This document shows, piece by piece, positions 15,759 through 25,592 of a stretch of DNA of 64,000 nucleotides. Origin of the DNA: Tsukamurella conjunctivitidis (lineage in GTDB: Bacteria > Actinomycetota > Actinomycetes > Mycobacteriales > Mycobacteriaceae); NCBI RefSeq assembly GCF_007858475.1, contig NZ_VIGX01000014.1, positions 36,041 to 100,040 on the forward strand. The letters run 5' to 3'. How positions within the stretch are numbered: the first letter of the stretch is position 1; each line of letters starts with the position of its first letter. The notes under the pieces are model-generated. The model ran no database searches. It worked only from the letters and a program-made list of their open reading frames with translations, and had not been told where the DNA came from. The translations under genes and the position numbers were made by a program.

Positions 15759-17183
15759 ATGTTCTGCATGATCTCGGGTTTCTCAGAACAGTGGCAGTGC
15801 CCGGCGGGAGAGTGGTCCGTCTGGGCTCCGGACGTGACCACCAAGGAGGCGATGCGCACCGCCCCTGACCTGGATGTCTGCACGTCCTTCGTGCAGGCGG
15901 ACCACCTGCGCAGCGGCATCGACGGCGAGGCGTGCACCCGCCGGCTCGTCTTCACCACATTCATGATTCACGATGTTTTCGACGAGGCGACCATCGAATC
16001 GGTCTTCGTCGATTTCGTGCGTGCGCACGGCGTCTTCCACACCGCATTCCCGGTGTCGACGGATCTCAATCCGCGCGGCCGCACTCTGTCGCCGGAGCGG
16101 ATCAACCTCGCCGTCGAGGCCACCTCGCAATCGCATCCGGGCGCCACGGTCAAGGACTACCTCATGGCGAACGTTCCCGAACTGCACGACTGGGCGGCCT
16201 TCGCCTTCGCCGTGACGGGCGTCGAGAACGCGCGTCCCGGCACCGCGGATCCGCACTTCCAGGTGGTCGTGTGCTCGGACCACCTGTACACCGACGGCGT
16301 CTCGCAGGCGGTCTCCTTCTTCGAGATCCTCTCGCGCTACACGGCCGCCCGCAGCGGTACCGCGTACACGCCCGTGCCGGTCCGCCCGCACAGCGACTTC
16401 ACCCGCGAGCAGCGCACGCTGGCCGCCACCCTCACCAAGACGCACCCGGACGTCGTGCAGTGGCGGGAGACCCTCCGCCGCTCGGGCGGCATGCCGCGCT
16501 TCCCCCTACCGCTCGGGCTGACCGACGGCGAGGCGGCCCCCGGCCGGATCGCGGTACACGCCTCGTTCATCGATGCCGATCGCACGGCGCGGTTCAGCGC
16601 GGCGGCGAAGCGGGCCGGCGCCAACATGAGTAGCGCCCTTCTCGCGGTGCTGGGGCAGGTGCACCGGGGCCTCACCGGGGATGAGCTGTTCACCATGCTC
16701 ATCCCCCGCGCCGACCGGTCCGCCACCGGCGACGCGATGGCCGTCGGCTGGTACGTGACCCTGGTGCCCGTGCAGTTCTCCGCCGTCGGGTCCTTCGACG
16801 AGGTGGCGCGCAACGCGCACGAGGCGGTCTCCACGGCGAAGCAACTGGATCGCACGCCCGTGTTCCCGATCATCGACCTGCTCGCGGACGACCCGGATTT
16901 CCCGGTCGAGCACGGATTCACCGCGCCGATGCTCTCCTACATCGACGTGACCCGAGTGCCGGGCGCGGAACTGGCTCGCCTGCACGACTTCTCGGTGTTC
17001 GCGAACGCCACCCCGTCGCGCGAGGTCTTCACCTGGATCAACCGCGACGAGTCGGGCCTCGACTTCAATGCGATGCACCCGGACACGACCCAGGCCACCC
17101 GCTCCGTGGACACCGTCTTCCGCCTCCTCCGCGACCGCATCATGGAGGTGGCGGACCACACCCCCGCCCTCATCTCGGCGTGA
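15759..17183 (+). CDS. PapA-like condensation-domain acyltransferase
   Basis: A protein of about 474 residues of the NRPS-condensation/PapA fold. The catalytic H-x3-DG motif is present as DHLYTDGVS near residue 175. Further fold features are the FHTAFP strand in the first half and SYIDVTRVPG plus FTWINRDESGLDFN near the end. PapA proteins move acyl chains onto trehalose or other glycolipid hydroxyls. No polyketide synthase or lipid transporter gene is adjacent, so the substrate is open. The start is uncertain: ATGs at 15759 and 15768 both fit the family N-terminus, and an in-frame start at 15687 is also possible. None has a strong ribosome site. Confidence 0.7.
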   Translation: MFCMISGFSEQWQCPAGEWSVWAPDVTTKEAMRTAPDLDVCTSFVQADHLRSGIDGEACTRRLVFTTFMIHDVFDEATIESVFVDFVRAHGVFHTAFPVSTDLNPRGRTLSPERINLAVEATSQSHPGATVKDYLMANVPELHDWAAFAFAVTGVENARPGTADPHFQVVVCSDHLYTDGVSQAVSFFEILSRYTAARSGTAYTPVPVRPHSDFTREQRTLAATLTKTHPDVVQWRETLRRSGGMPRFPLPLGLTDGEAAPGRIAVHASFIDADRTARFSAAAKRAGANMSSALLAVLGQVHRGLTGDELFTMLIPRADRSATGDAMAVGWYVTLVPVQFSAVGSFDEVARNAHEAVSTAKQLDRTPVFPIIDLLADDPDFPVEHGFTAPMLSYIDVTRVPGAELARLHDFSVFANATPSREVFTWINRDESGLDFNAMHPDTTQATRSVDTVFRLLRDRIMEVADHTPALISA

Positions 17184-17247
17184 ACCCGCTGAACCACTGA
17201 CGCGGACCGCACGCCCCGCCGCGCACGCCGGGTGCGATCACCGCACA

Positions 17248-17976
17248 TCAGGCGCGGCTGCGCGCGCCCGGCACGTGCGCCGCACCGGCGTGCGGTGTGC
17301 GCGGAGACCGCGTCATGGCCGCGCCAGGGCGTTCCGGGCGCAGGTCGGCGGGAAAGCCGCCGACGCGGGCGTGCAGTTCCGCCTGCAGGACGTCCCGCGT
17401 GCGGCGGACGAGTGCGGGCGCGAATGCGGCGGGCGCGACGCCGAAGGCGATCCACGGGCCGGCCGGATCGACGGCCACCGCCGTCACCACGAGTCCGGCG
17501 CGACGGTCGGCACCGTCGGGCCCGGGGTCGAAGGGGACGCGCACCAGGACCGGCAGGCCGAGGCTTCCGGGCTGCACGTTCCGCGGGTATCCGAGCAGCC
17601 GCTCCGCCTCCTGCACCGGCCTACCGACGAGTTCCTCGGTGCGGACCCGGCCACCGGAGCCCTCGCGGCGCGCGAGCGGCACGAGCGCGGCGAGCACGAG
17701 CGCCGCGAGCACGCCGAAGATCGACCAGAAGACGTCGTGGCCGACGAGCGCGATGACGGCGGACGCGGCGGCGAACGCGCACGCCACCACGTGCACGGCG
17801 ACCTGAACCGCCAACGATCCCGCCGTCGTGACCAGGCCGACGAGCAGGATCGCGGTGACGAGCGCGGCGCTGCCCCAGCGCCGATCCATCACGGCCCCGA
17901 GGAGTGCGCCGCCGAAGACCAGCAGGTAGGCGATCCACCACCTGCTCGCCGACGGCCCCATCTGCACCCTGGTCAT
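17248..17976 (-). CDS. Membrane protein of unknown function
   Basis: About 242 residues from the ATG at 17976; a TTG 5 codons upstream is possible. Four membrane helices occupy about 10-115. A soluble C-terminal part (about 125-235) includes EELVGRPVQEAERLLGYP and a DVLQAELHARVGG segment. No family was recognised. It lies between the PapA-like gene (convergent, 64-base gap) and the detoxification operon, and is transcribed alone. Confidence 0.6.
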   Translation of the reverse strand: MTRVQMGPSASRWWIAYLLVFGGALLGAVMDRRWGSAALVTAILLVGLVTTAGSLAVQVAVHVVACAFAAASAVIALVGHDVFWSIFGVLAALVLAALVPLARREGSGGRVRTEELVGRPVQEAERLLGYPRNVQPGSLGLPVLVRVPFDPGPDGADRRAGLVVTAVAVDPAGPWIAFGVAPAAFAPALVRRTRDVLQAELHARVGGFPADLRPERPGAAMTRSPRTPHAGAAHVPGARSRA

Positions 17977-18015
17977 GCAAAGAAGATACAACCCGGGTTC
18001 CGGTTGCGGCGGAAA

Positions 18016-18642
18016 TCAGTGACCCCGGCGGATCCACTCCTCGAGGTGCGGGGACTCGGCGCCCAGCGTGGTGCCGTCGCCGTGGCCCGTGTTCACCCTG
18101 GTTTCAGGCGGAAGCGCGAACAGGCGGTCGCGGATGGACTCGATGATCACCGAGAAATCGCTGTAGGAGCGACCGGTGGCACCGGGCCCGCCCGCGAACA
18201 GGGTGTCGCCGCTGAACAGCTGCCCCGCCTCCGGCAGGTACAGGCACACCGACCCCGGCGAGTGCCCGGGCGCGTGGATCACCTGGATCTCCGTGCCGCC
18301 GAAGGCGATCCGGCTGCCGTCGGCGAGGTCCTCGTGCCCGATGCCGGGGTGCGTCATGTCCCACAGGACGTCGTCGCCGGGGTGCAGCAGGATCGGCGCG
18401 TCGAGCCGTTCGGACAGCTCCGGAGCGACGGTCACGTGATCGTTATGCCCATGGGTGCAGACGATTCCGCGCACCTTCCGGCCCGCCACGGCGTCGACGA
18501 TCGGGTCGGCGGAGTGGGCGGCGTCGATCACCACGACCTCGGTGTCGTCGCCGACCAGCCAGACGTTGTTGTCGACGTCCCAGGTGCCGCCGTCGAGGCT
18601 GAACACACCCGACGTGACAACGCGTTCCACGCGCAGGGTCAC
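18016..18642 (-). CDS. Metallo-beta-lactamase-fold hydrolase (partner of MscR)
   Basis: A 208-residue glyoxalase-II-like hydrolase. The metal ligands are visible: THGHNDH (H-x-H-x-DH) near 65, GHSP near 130, SGDTLF near 150 and a terminal NTGHGDGT near 190. The GTG start at 18642 overlaps the mscR stop (GTGA), so translation is coupled. The same pair occurs as Rv2259-Rv2260. It probably hydrolyses the S-formylmycothiol or another mycothiol thioester made by MscR. The precise substrate is inferred from this pairing. Confidence 0.82.
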   Translation of the reverse strand: MTLRVERVVTSGVFSLDGGTWDVDNNVWLVGDDTEVVVIDAAHSADPIVDAVAGRKVRGIVCTHGHNDHVTVAPELSERLDAPILLHPGDDVLWDMTHPGIGHEDLADGSRIAFGGTEIQVIHAPGHSPGSVCLYLPEAGQLFSGDTLFAGGPGATGRSYSDFSVIIESIRDRLFALPPETRVNTGHGDGTTLGAESPHLEEWIRRGH

Positions 18643-19724
18643 AGGACCACCACCGAGCGCAGCACCTCGCCGCGGTGCATCGTCGCGAAGGCGTTCTCCA
18701 CCTCGTCGAGCCCGATGCGCTCGGTGACGAACTTCTCCAGCGGCAGCCGGCCCTGCCGGTACAGGTCCACCAGCTGCGGGAAGTCGCGCTCCGGCAGGCA
18801 GTCGCCGTACCAGGAGGACTTGAGCGCCCCACCGCGCGAGAAGAAGTCGATGAGCGGCATGTCGAGCGTCATGTCCGGCGTGGGCACGCCCACGAGGACG
18901 ACGGTGCCCGCGAGGTCGCGGGCGTAGAAGGCCTGCTTCCAGGTCTCGGGGCGGCCGACGGCGTCGATCACCACATCGGCGCCGAAGCCGTCGGTGAGTT
19001 CCTGGATCGCCTCCACCGCATCGGTTTCCGCGGCGTTCACGGTGTGCGTGGCACCCAGCTCGCGCGCCCACTCCAGCTTCTTCGGGTCCCGGTCGACGGC
19101 GATGATGGTGCGCGCACCCACGAGGCGGGCACCGGCGATCGCCGCGTCTCCGACCCCGCCGCAACCGATCACGGCGACGGTGTCGCCGCGGGCGACGCCG
19201 CCGGTGTTCACCGCCGCGCCGAGCCCGGCCATCACACCGCAGCCGAGCAGGCCCACGACGGCGGGATCCGCCTCGGGATCGACCTTGGTGCACTGCCCCT
19301 GGTGGACCAGCGTCTTCTCGGCGAAGGCGCCGATGCCGAGGGCGGGCGAGAGCTCCGTGCCGTCCTCGAGGGTCATCTTCTGCGTGGCGTTGAACGTGTC
19401 GAAGCAGTACTGCGGCTTGCCGCGCTTGCACGCGCGGCACTGCCCGCACACGGCGCGCCAGTTGAGCACGACGAAGTCGCCGGGCGCGACGTGATCGACT
19501 CCCTCACCGACGGTTTCGACGATGCCGGCAGCCTCGTGCCCGAGCAGGAACGGGAACTCGTCGTTGATGCCGCCCTCGCGGTAGTGCAGGTCGGTGTGGC
19601 AGACGCCGCACGCCTGCACCGCGACCACCACCTCACCGGGGCCGGGGTCCGGGATCACGATCGGGACGACTTCGACGGGCTCGCCCTTCGCGCGGGCGAC
19701 GATTCCTCTGACGGTCTGCGGCAC
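18639..19724 (-). CDS. mscR: S-(hydroxymethyl)mycothiol dehydrogenase / nitrosomycothiol reductase
   Basis: A 361-residue zinc alcohol dehydrogenase. The N-terminus has the catalytic-zinc loop [14 protein letters not shown] and GHEAAGIVE. The structural zinc lobe is [15 protein letters not shown], and the NAD-binding Rossmann motif is GCGGVG near 200. The sequence [19 protein letters not shown] is typical of the mycothiol-dependent formaldehyde dehydrogenase. The GTG start at 19724 is preceded by AGGAGG at good spacing. It oxidises the formaldehyde-mycothiol adduct and can reduce S-nitrosomycothiol. It forms a two-gene operon with the MBL hydrolase downstream. Confidence 0.9.
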   Translation of the reverse strand: MPQTVRGIVARAKGEPVEVVPIVIPDPGPGEVVVAVQACGVCHTDLHYREGGINDEFPFLLGHEAAGIVETVGEGVDHVAPGDFVVLNWRAVCGQCRACKRGKPQYCFDTFNATQKMTLEDGTELSPALGIGAFAEKTLVHQGQCTKVDPEADPAVVGLLGCGVMAGLGAAVNTGGVARGDTVAVIGCGGVGDAAIAGARLVGARTIIAVDRDPKKLEWARELGATHTVNAAETDAVEAIQELTDGFGADVVIDAVGRPETWKQAFYARDLAGTVVLVGVPTPDMTLDMPLIDFFSRGGALKSSWYGDCLPERDFPQLVDLYRQGRLPLEKFVTERIGLDEVENAFATMHRGEVLRSVVVL

Positions 19725-19792
19725 GGTTCTCCTCCTGGTCCGGATACGGCTATTGCCATCCTCGCATTGATCGGGCCGACGAGAACTCGGGC

Positions 19793-20143
19793 TCAGTGCA
19801 CGTGGTTGCGCCAGTCGGCGGGCACGCGCCCTTCGGGACCCGGCACGGCCTGCTCGACCGGGCGGTTCTGCGGGTCTGCGAGCCGCGGACCGTCGTAGTA
19901 ATCCTCGGAGACGTAGTCCCAGAACCAGGTCTCGCCGGGCTCGTAGCTCTGCACGATCGGGTGCCCGGACTCCCGCGCGTGGGCGCTCGCGTGCTGCGAC
20001 GGCGAGGAGTCGCAGCAGCCGATGTGGCCGCATTTCGCGCAGCGGCGCAGGTGGACCCACCACCCGCCGGTCGCGTCGCAGTCCACGCAGCCGGGGCCGC
20101 TGGGCGGCACGGACGCGTCGATCGGGTCGGTCGGATCGCTCAT
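19793..20143 (-). CDS. UBP-type zinc finger protein
   Basis: A 116-residue protein made almost entirely of a ubiquitin-hydrolase-type zinc finger. The ligand pattern starts [18 protein letters not shown], then [10 protein letters not shown] and [12 protein letters not shown]. The C-terminal [14 protein letters not shown] segment follows. In bacteria such proteins occur beside redox sensors and do not imply ubiquitin. The ATG at 20143 overlaps the kinase stop (ATGA), so it is the third gene of a kinase/reductase operon. Confidence 0.85.
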   Translation of the reverse strand: MSDPTDPIDASVPPSGPGCVDCDATGGWWVHLRRCAKCGHIGCCDSSPSQHASAHARESGHPIVQSYEPGETWFWDYVSEDYYDGPRLADPQNRPVEQAVPGPEGRVPADWRNHVH

Positions 20144-21624
20144 GGCTGCTGCCCTTCTCCCTCGATGCCCGGCTCGTCCGGGATCTCGATGTCCTCGCGC
20201 TGCGGCCCGTCGATGGGCAGTTCCACGGTGAACACGGTGTTCCCCGGTTCGGAGCGCACCGCCAGGTCGCCCTGGTGCTTGTTGACGACGATGCGCCACG
20301 AGATGTCCAGCCCCAGGCCGGTTCCCTCGCCGACGCCCTTGGTCGTGAAGAAGGGCTCGAAGATGCGGGGCAGCACGTCGGCGGGGATGCCGGAGCCCGT
20401 GTCGCCGACCTCGACGACGACCGACTCCTCCTTGCGGTGCGCGCGCAGCGTCAGGGTGCCGCGGCCGTCCATGGCCTGCACCGCGTTGTCGATGAGGTTG
20501 GTCCACACCTGGTTCAGCTCGGCGCCGAAGCCCTTGATGTCGGGGAGGTCGGGCTCGTAGTCGCGGACGACGGTGACCTCGCCCAGCTTGCGGCTGAGCA
20601 TGACGACGGTGCTGTCGAGCAGCTCCCGGACGTCCAGCACCTGGAAGGGTGCCCGGTCCATCTGCGAGTACTGCTTGGCGGCCTGCACGAGGGTGGAGAC
20701 GCGGTTCGTCGAGTCGGTGATCTCGTTCATCAGCAGCTCGGTCTCGACCGTGTAGTACAGCCAGCGCAGCGCGCCCGAGAGCACAGGACCGTCGTCGAGC
20801 GAGCCCGCGACGCGGTCGAGGAAGTCGGTCTGCAGCCCCGCCGCCACGAACACGGGCGCGAGCACGTGACCGTCGCCGATGTCGTGATCGTCCAGCCAGT
20901 CCATGAGCTCGTCCTCACGGTCCGAGGCCTCCAGCGGACCGAGATCGGGCGCACTCGCCACGGCCTCGACGGCCTCCTCCTGGAACTTCACGAGGTCGAC
21001 GAGGCGGGTGCGGTCGAGCTTGCCGCTGGCTATCCCCGCCAGCTTGTGCCGCATGCCGCCGACGCGGGTGCGCAGATCGGCCACCGCGCGGGTGGCCGCA
21101 CCGGCCGGGTTGTTCAGCTCGTGCGTGAGGCCCGCGGAGAGGGAACCCAGCGCCAGCAGGCGCTCGCGCTGCTCGACGATCTGCCGGGTGCGCTGCCCGC
21201 CGTAGAAGACGCCCTCCAGCAGGTGCACCGCCATCGGGAACCACTCGTGCATGGCCTCGTTGAAGTCCTCGGCGGGCAGCATGAAGAACTGCGCCTGCGT
21301 CACCGCGCGCATCGACGAGTTGTACTGCTTCTGGGCGGGACCGCCCTTGCCGAGGAAGGCCGACCACGCGCCGGAGTAGGCGCCGCGCTGGTCGGAGCGG
21401 GTGGTCTCGACCTCCGCATCGCCCACCTTCTGCGACAACGCGATCGTGCCGTGCAACAGCACGTACAACCACTGCGCCGGTTCGCCGGTGGAGTAGACGG
21501 GGCCGGCGGGGAAGGTCTCCACGTGGCCCCGCCGGCACAGCCACTCCAGCTGCTCGTCGCTCAGCTTCTCGAACAGGAACAGGGTGCGCAGTTCGTCGAC
21601 GAAGCACGGGTCATGAGTGCTCAC
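20140..21624 (-). CDS. Sensor histidine kinase with N-terminal cyclic-nucleotide-binding domain
   Basis: A 494-residue soluble kinase. The N-terminal 20-145 is a cNMP-binding/CRP-like beta-roll ([26 protein letters not shown]). The H-box follows ([15 protein letters not shown], His near 185), then a helical linker. The C-terminal HATPase domain has [15 protein letters not shown] (N-box), GDTGSGIP (G1) and [10 protein letters not shown] (G2). No membrane helix is present, so it senses a cytoplasmic signal. The GTG start overlaps the stop of the REC-reductase gene (GTGA). The REC domain of that fusion is the natural phosphoacceptor. Confidence 0.85.
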   Translation of the reverse strand: MSTHDPCFVDELRTLFLFEKLSDEQLEWLCRRGHVETFPAGPVYSTGEPAQWLYVLLHGTIALSQKVGDAEVETTRSDQRGAYSGAWSAFLGKGGPAQKQYNSSMRAVTQAQFFMLPAEDFNEAMHEWFPMAVHLLEGVFYGGQRTRQIVEQRERLLALGSLSAGLTHELNNPAGAATRAVADLRTRVGGMRHKLAGIASGKLDRTRLVDLVKFQEEAVEAVASAPDLGPLEASDREDELMDWLDDHDIGDGHVLAPVFVAAGLQTDFLDRVAGSLDDGPVLSGALRWLYYTVETELLMNEITDSTNRVSTLVQAAKQYSQMDRAPFQVLDVRELLDSTVVMLSRKLGEVTVVRDYEPDLPDIKGFGAELNQVWTNLIDNAVQAMDGRGTLTLRAHRKEESVVVEVGDTGSGIPADVLPRIFEPFFTTKGVGEGTGLGLDISWRIVVNKHQGDLAVRSEPGNTVFTVELPIDGPQREDIEIPDEPGIEGEGQQP

Positions 21625-23300
21625 GAGTCGACTCCTTCCAGATAGCGGTGGACGAACATCACGGCCATCGCGCCCTCGCCCACCGCGGAGGCGACGCGTT
21701 TCGCCGATTCGGAGCGCACGTCGCCGGCGACGAAGATGCCGGGCACGCTCGACTCCAGGTGGAACGGCGGGCGGTCCAGTTCCCATCCCCGCGGGGCGGC
21801 ACCGTCGACCGTGAGGTCCGGACCGGTCAGCAGGAAGCCCCGCCCGTCGCGCTCGACGACGCCGTCGAGCCAGTCCGTGCGCGGCTCGGCACCGATGAAG
21901 ACGAAGAGGAAGTCGGCGGGGACCTGTTCCGTCTCGCCCGACTGCGTGTCGCGCAGGGTGAGCTGCGTGAGGTGGTCGTCGCCGTGCGCCTCGATCACCT
22001 GCGTGTGCGGCCGGACGTGCACGTTCTCGATCGCGTTGAGCTGCTGGATCAGGTAGTACGACATGGACGCCTCGAGCGAGGGCCCGCGCACCAGCAGGGT
22101 CACCGAGCGCGCACCCTTCGACAGGTAGGCCGCCGCCTGTCCCGCGGAGTTCGCTCCGCCCACGATGTACACGTTCTGCCCCGCGCAGGCGGGCGCCTCG
22201 GTCATTGCGGAGCCGTAGAAGATGCCCGCGCCGGTCAGCCGGTCCATGCCGGGCGCGTCGAGCTGCCGGTAGGCGACGCCCGTCGCGAGGATCACGGTGT
22301 GCGCGCCCACGACGGTGCCGTCGGAGAACCGCACGCGCCGCCCCGAGCCGGTCACCTCGAGTTCCACGACGTCCGCGGCGGTGATCATCTCGGCGCCGAA
22401 CTTGTTCGCCTGCCGCCGCGCCCGGTCCGTGAGCTGAGTGCCAGAGACACCGTCGGGGAAGCCGAGGTAGTTCTCGATGCGGGAGCTCTGCCCGGCCTGC
22501 CCGCCCGTGGCGGACCGCTCGACGAGCACCGTGCGCAGCCCCTCCGACGCGCCGTACACGGCGGCGCCGAGGCCCGCCGGGCCGGCGCCCACGACCACCA
22601 GGTCGTAGAACTCCTCCGCCGGGGTGGTGTTCAGTCCGACGTGCGCGGCGAGTTCGCTGTCCGACGGTGCGCACAGCGCCGTCCCGTCGGCGGCGGCGAC
22701 GAGCGGGAGCTCCTGCCCGTCGCTGCCCGCGGCGGCCAGCAGCCGCTGCCCCTCCGGGGACTCCGCCGTGTACCAGCGGTACGGGATCTGGTTGCGGGCC
22801 AGGAACTCCCGCACCTCGGACGAGCGGGCCGACCAGCGGTGGCCGACGACCTTCGTCTCCGGGACGGGCCGGTGGTCGCTGCACAGCCAGGCCTCCAGCT
22901 GCGCATCGATGACGGGGTAGAGCTTCTCCTCCGGCGGATCCCAGGGCTTGAGGAGGTAGTGGTCCAGGTCGACCACGTTGATCGCCTCGATCGCCGCACC
23001 CGTATCCGCGTAGGCGGTGAGGAGCAGCCGGCGGGCACCCGGGTAGACGTCCATCGCGGCCTCGAGGAACTCCAGGCCCGTCATCTGGGGCATGCGGTAG
23101 TCCGCGAGGATCGCGGCCACCAGGTCACCGCGGAGCTTGAGCTCCTTAAGAGCTTCGAGGGCCTGTTCACCGCTCTCGGCGCGCACGATCCGGTACTCGT
23201 CGCCGTACTTGCGCCGCAGGTCGCGGGCCACCGCGCGGGACACGCTGGGATCGTCGTCGACGGTCAGGATCGCGGGGCGCCTCTTCTCGGATTCAGCCAC
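21621..23300 (-). CDS. Response-regulator/thioredoxin-reductase-like fusion protein
   Basis: A 559-residue fusion. Residues 10-130 are a receiver domain (LTVDDDPSVSR, phosphoacceptor Asp in ILADYRMPQMTG, Lys in LLKPWDPP). Residues about 150-225 are glutaredoxin-like but lack a CxxC. Residues 235-555 are an FAD/NAD(P)H thioredoxin-reductase fold (VVGAGPAGLGAAVY, the NADPH motif VGGANSAGQAA and a C-terminal GDVRSESAKRVASAVGEG). The TrxR active-site CxxC is replaced around GSAMTEAPAC, so ordinary thioredoxin reduction is unlikely. It is probably a phosphorylation-controlled flavin redox protein. Confidence 0.85.
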   Translation of the reverse strand: MAESEKRRPAILTVDDDPSVSRAVARDLRRKYGDEYRIVRAESGEQALEALKELKLRGDLVAAILADYRMPQMTGLEFLEAAMDVYPGARRLLLTAYADTGAAIEAINVVDLDHYLLKPWDPPEEKLYPVIDAQLEAWLCSDHRPVPETKVVGHRWSARSSEVREFLARNQIPYRWYTAESPEGQRLLAAAGSDGQELPLVAAADGTALCAPSDSELAAHVGLNTTPAEEFYDLVVVGAGPAGLGAAVYGASEGLRTVLVERSATGGQAGQSSRIENYLGFPDGVSGTQLTDRARRQANKFGAEMITAADVVELEVTGSGRRVRFSDGTVVGAHTVILATGVAYRQLDAPGMDRLTGAGIFYGSAMTEAPACAGQNVYIVGGANSAGQAAAYLSKGARSVTLLVRGPSLEASMSYYLIQQLNAIENVHVRPHTQVIEAHGDDHLTQLTLRDTQSGETEQVPADFLFVFIGAEPRTDWLDGVVERDGRGFLLTGPDLTVDGAAPRGWELDRPPFHLESSVPGIFVAGDVRSESAKRVASAVGEGAMAVMFVHRYLEGVDS

Positions 23301-23304
23301 CGTT

Positions 23305-23943
23305 TCAGATTACGGCGGTCGCGGCCTCCGCGTCGGCGAGTGCAGCTGTGAGCGAACGCATCGGGTCCGGGCCGTAGGAGACGCGCTGGACGGTGCCCTC
23401 CGGCGTGCCGACCGACCAGCGGGTCATCCACCGGTCGTGCAGCCCCTCCGGTTGCGCGATCCGGACCTCCCGATCACCGCGGGCGGTGCGGACCGTCATC
23501 GCCGCGATCGGCGCAGTGATCTCGCCCTTGTGCCGCCGCCGGTCGCGGAGGTCGAGCACGAAGAGCACGAGGATCCCCACAGCGAGGACTACCACCGTCA
23601 TGACACGCCAGGCCGGCCACGGCCCGTAGTCGAGCCACATCACGGTCATCGCGGGAATGAGGAGCACCGCGCCGGCCAGGAAATAGCGCGCGCTGGGAGC
23701 GCTCATCGCCGGTTCCATACCGGTCGCGGTGCGCCACGACTGGCCCATCCACGAGCCGAGCACCAGGATCGCCGCCAGGATCGCACCGCGGGCGACCTGT
23801 TGGCTGCGCGGTCCGTCGTACGACCAGTCGGTCAGCATGAACGCCGTGACGAGTGTCAGCCACAGGACCAGCAGGACCCCGGCACCGCCCCGCAGCACCG
23901 CTACCGGGACCGTCCGGGTCTCCGTATCAGCCGGCCTGGACAT
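23305..23943 (-). CDS. Membrane protein of unknown function
   Basis: A 212-residue protein with four likely membrane helices (about 16-38, 50-68, 85-105 and 112-132), then a cytoplasmic C-terminal part with TAPIAAMTVRTARGDREVRI. No family was recognised. It begins 17 bases inside the end of the small membrane gene at 23927-24145 and ends 5 bases before the REC-reductase start, so all are probably one transcript. Confidence 0.6.
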   Translation of the reverse strand: MSRPADTETRTVPVAVLRGGAGVLLVLWLTLVTAFMLTDWSYDGPRSQQVARGAILAAILVLGSWMGQSWRTATGMEPAMSAPSARYFLAGAVLLIPAMTVMWLDYGPWPAWRVMTVVVLAVGILVLFVLDLRDRRRHKGEITAPIAAMTVRTARGDREVRIAQPEGLHDRWMTRWSVGTPEGTVQRVSYGPDPMRSLTAALADAEAATAVI

Positions 23944-24145
23944 CGCGCCCCCTCCGCGCCCGGCGCAGCGCGTAGACGCCCACGACGATCTCGAGCGCGC
24001 CGAAGGCCGCCATCGAGGCGCCGAGGATCGTGCGGAAGTCCGGCCACGTCGACCAGTCGCGGATCAGGGCCGCTGCCAGCACTACCGCGCCGAGGCCGAT
24101 GAAGTACCACGCCACCCGCGGCGTCACCTCGCGTTGCCTCATCAC
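23927..24145 (-). CDS. Small two-helix membrane protein
   Basis: About 72 residues (71 from the second ATG) with two hydrophobic helices (13-29 and 40-60) and a basic C-terminal end RRARRGRD. Its 3' end overlaps the following membrane protein gene, pointing to co-translation. Function is unknown. Confidence 0.5.
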   Translation of the reverse strand: MMRQREVTPRVAWYFIGLGAVVLAAALIRDWSTWPDFRTILGASMAAFGALEIVVGVYALRRARRGRDVQAG

Positions 24146-24340
24146 GAATTCAGATTAACGGATTGCACCCGAATCGCCGGTGCTCCTCGCTCCGTCGCGC
24201 GGAATGCTTCCCGCCCGGCTCCGCTCACACTCCGCCCTGCGGTGGATTGTGCCCGCTCAGCGGGCAGAATCTCACACACGTGCAGGGCCTTCACGGGATC
24301 GCCTCGAACTCCCGACTCGCGGCTCCACACCACCAGAGCC

Positions 24341-24392
24341 TCGGTGCGTGTCGGCGACGACACGCCAAGGGCCGACCGCCGACACGCACCGA
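24341..24392 (-). terminator. Strong hairpin after the glycosyltransferase gene
   Basis: TCGGTGCGTGTCGGCG (24341-24356) is perfectly complementary to 24377-24392, a 16-bp stem with a 20-nt loop, 33 bases after the glycosyltransferase stop on the minus strand. No U-tract is seen. The rest of 24146-24424 shows no gene. Confidence 0.55.
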
Positions 24393-24424
24393 AGATCGGC
24401 TCGGGCGTGAAGCGGCCGCAGGAT

Positions 24425-25567
24425 TCAGACCAGCCCGCCCACACGCTCCCCGGCGACGGATGCGGACAGCACGCGGGAGACGCCGTCGGCGGTGGCGGGC
24501 CAGGAGAACTCCCCCGCCCGCTCCTGCGCCTTCGCGCCCAGCTCCTCGCGGAGCAGCGCATCGGTGAGCAGCACGTGCACGGACTCGGTGAGACCGGCGA
24601 GGTCGCGGACCAGGAGGCCGGTGGCACCGTCGACCACGGAATCGGTGAGCCCGCGCGAACTGACGTAGCCGACGGTGGGCACGCCGTGCTGCGCCGCCTC
24701 GATCACGGTGATGCCCCAGCCCTCCTTGCGCGAGGGCATCACGTGCACCCAGGCCCGCGAGAGCAGGCGGTGCTTGCGCTGCTCGGTCACGTGGCCGTGG
24801 AAGGTCACCCGGTCGAGCACACCGAGCTTCGCGGCGTGGGCGTAGAGCTCCTCGTCCCACCAGCCGCTGCCGATGACGTCGAGGTGCAGGTCCGGCACCC
24901 GGCGGCGCAGGCGGGCGAGCACATCGAGGGCGTCCTCGATCTGCTTGTGCGGCACCAGCCGCGACAGCACCACCATCCGCGGCGACGCCGACCGCACGTC
25001 CGCGACGCCCGGCGCCACCCCGTCGATCCCGTTGCGCACCACGGCCACCCGCTCCGGTCCCACGCCGAGGAGCGCCAGCTCCTCCGCCGAGGGCAGCGAG
25101 ACCGTGAGGTACTGCGCACCGCGGTGCACCCAGGGCGAGAGCCGCGACTCGATGAACCAGCCGATCCGCGCGACGAGCCGCCCGGCGACCGGCCACTGCT
25201 CGCGGTGGCAGTGGTGCACGAGCACGGTCACGGGCACGCCCGCGACGAGTCGTGCGAAGAAGGGGATGCCGTTCTGCGTGTCGATCACCGCATCGGGGCG
25301 GATGCCGCGCAGCGGGCCGCGGCCGAAGCGTGCGAGCACGATCGCGAGCAACGCCAGCGGGTAGACGGTGAAGCGGCCGCCGCCGCGGGAGACGCGGACG
25401 CCGTGCACGGTCTCGGACCGCAGGGCACCCGGGTACATCGCGGTGCGCAGCGTGACCCGCACGGCGCGGGCGGCCAGCTCCTGCCCGACGCGCTCCAGGT
25501 ACAGCTCACTGCCGCCGCCCTGCGGGTGGCGGGTGTCACGCCAACACAGCAGGAGGACTTCACGCAC
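24425..25567 (-). CDS. GT4-type glycosyltransferase (Rv0225-like)
   Basis: A 380-residue GT-B glycosyltransferase. The N-terminal LLLCWRDTRHPQGGGSELYLERVGQEL is the acceptor-side glycine loop. The C-terminal donor domain has RLVPHKQIEDAL, GSGWW, and PSRKEGWGITVIEAAQHGVPTVGY, the GT4 E-x7-E region. The GTG start at 25567 is chosen over an upstream in-frame codon that would run into the divergent methyltransferase. It pairs divergently with the methyltransferase, as Rv0225 and Rv0224c do. The nucleotide-sugar and acceptor are unknown. Confidence 0.82.
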   Translation of the reverse strand: MREVLLLCWRDTRHPQGGGSELYLERVGQELAARAVRVTLRTAMYPGALRSETVHGVRVSRGGGRFTVYPLALLAIVLARFGRGPLRGIRPDAVIDTQNGIPFFARLVAGVPVTVLVHHCHREQWPVAGRLVARIGWFIESRLSPWVHRGAQYLTVSLPSAEELALLGVGPERVAVVRNGIDGVAPGVADVRSASPRMVVLSRLVPHKQIEDALDVLARLRRRVPDLHLDVIGSGWWDEELYAHAAKLGVLDRVTFHGHVTEQRKHRLLSRAWVHVMPSRKEGWGITVIEAAQHGVPTVGYVSSRGLTDSVVDGATGLLVRDLAGLTESVHVLLTDALLREELGAKAQERAGEFSWPATADGVSRVLSASVAGERVGGLV

Positions 25568-25592
25568 GGCTTCTAGGGTACCGTCCGGTGGC

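Noticed and set aside
15852-17183. Start of the PapA-like gene at the ATG after AAGGAGG
   Set aside because: The ribosome site is only two bases from that ATG, too close to work well, and family-like N-terminal sequence would be lost.
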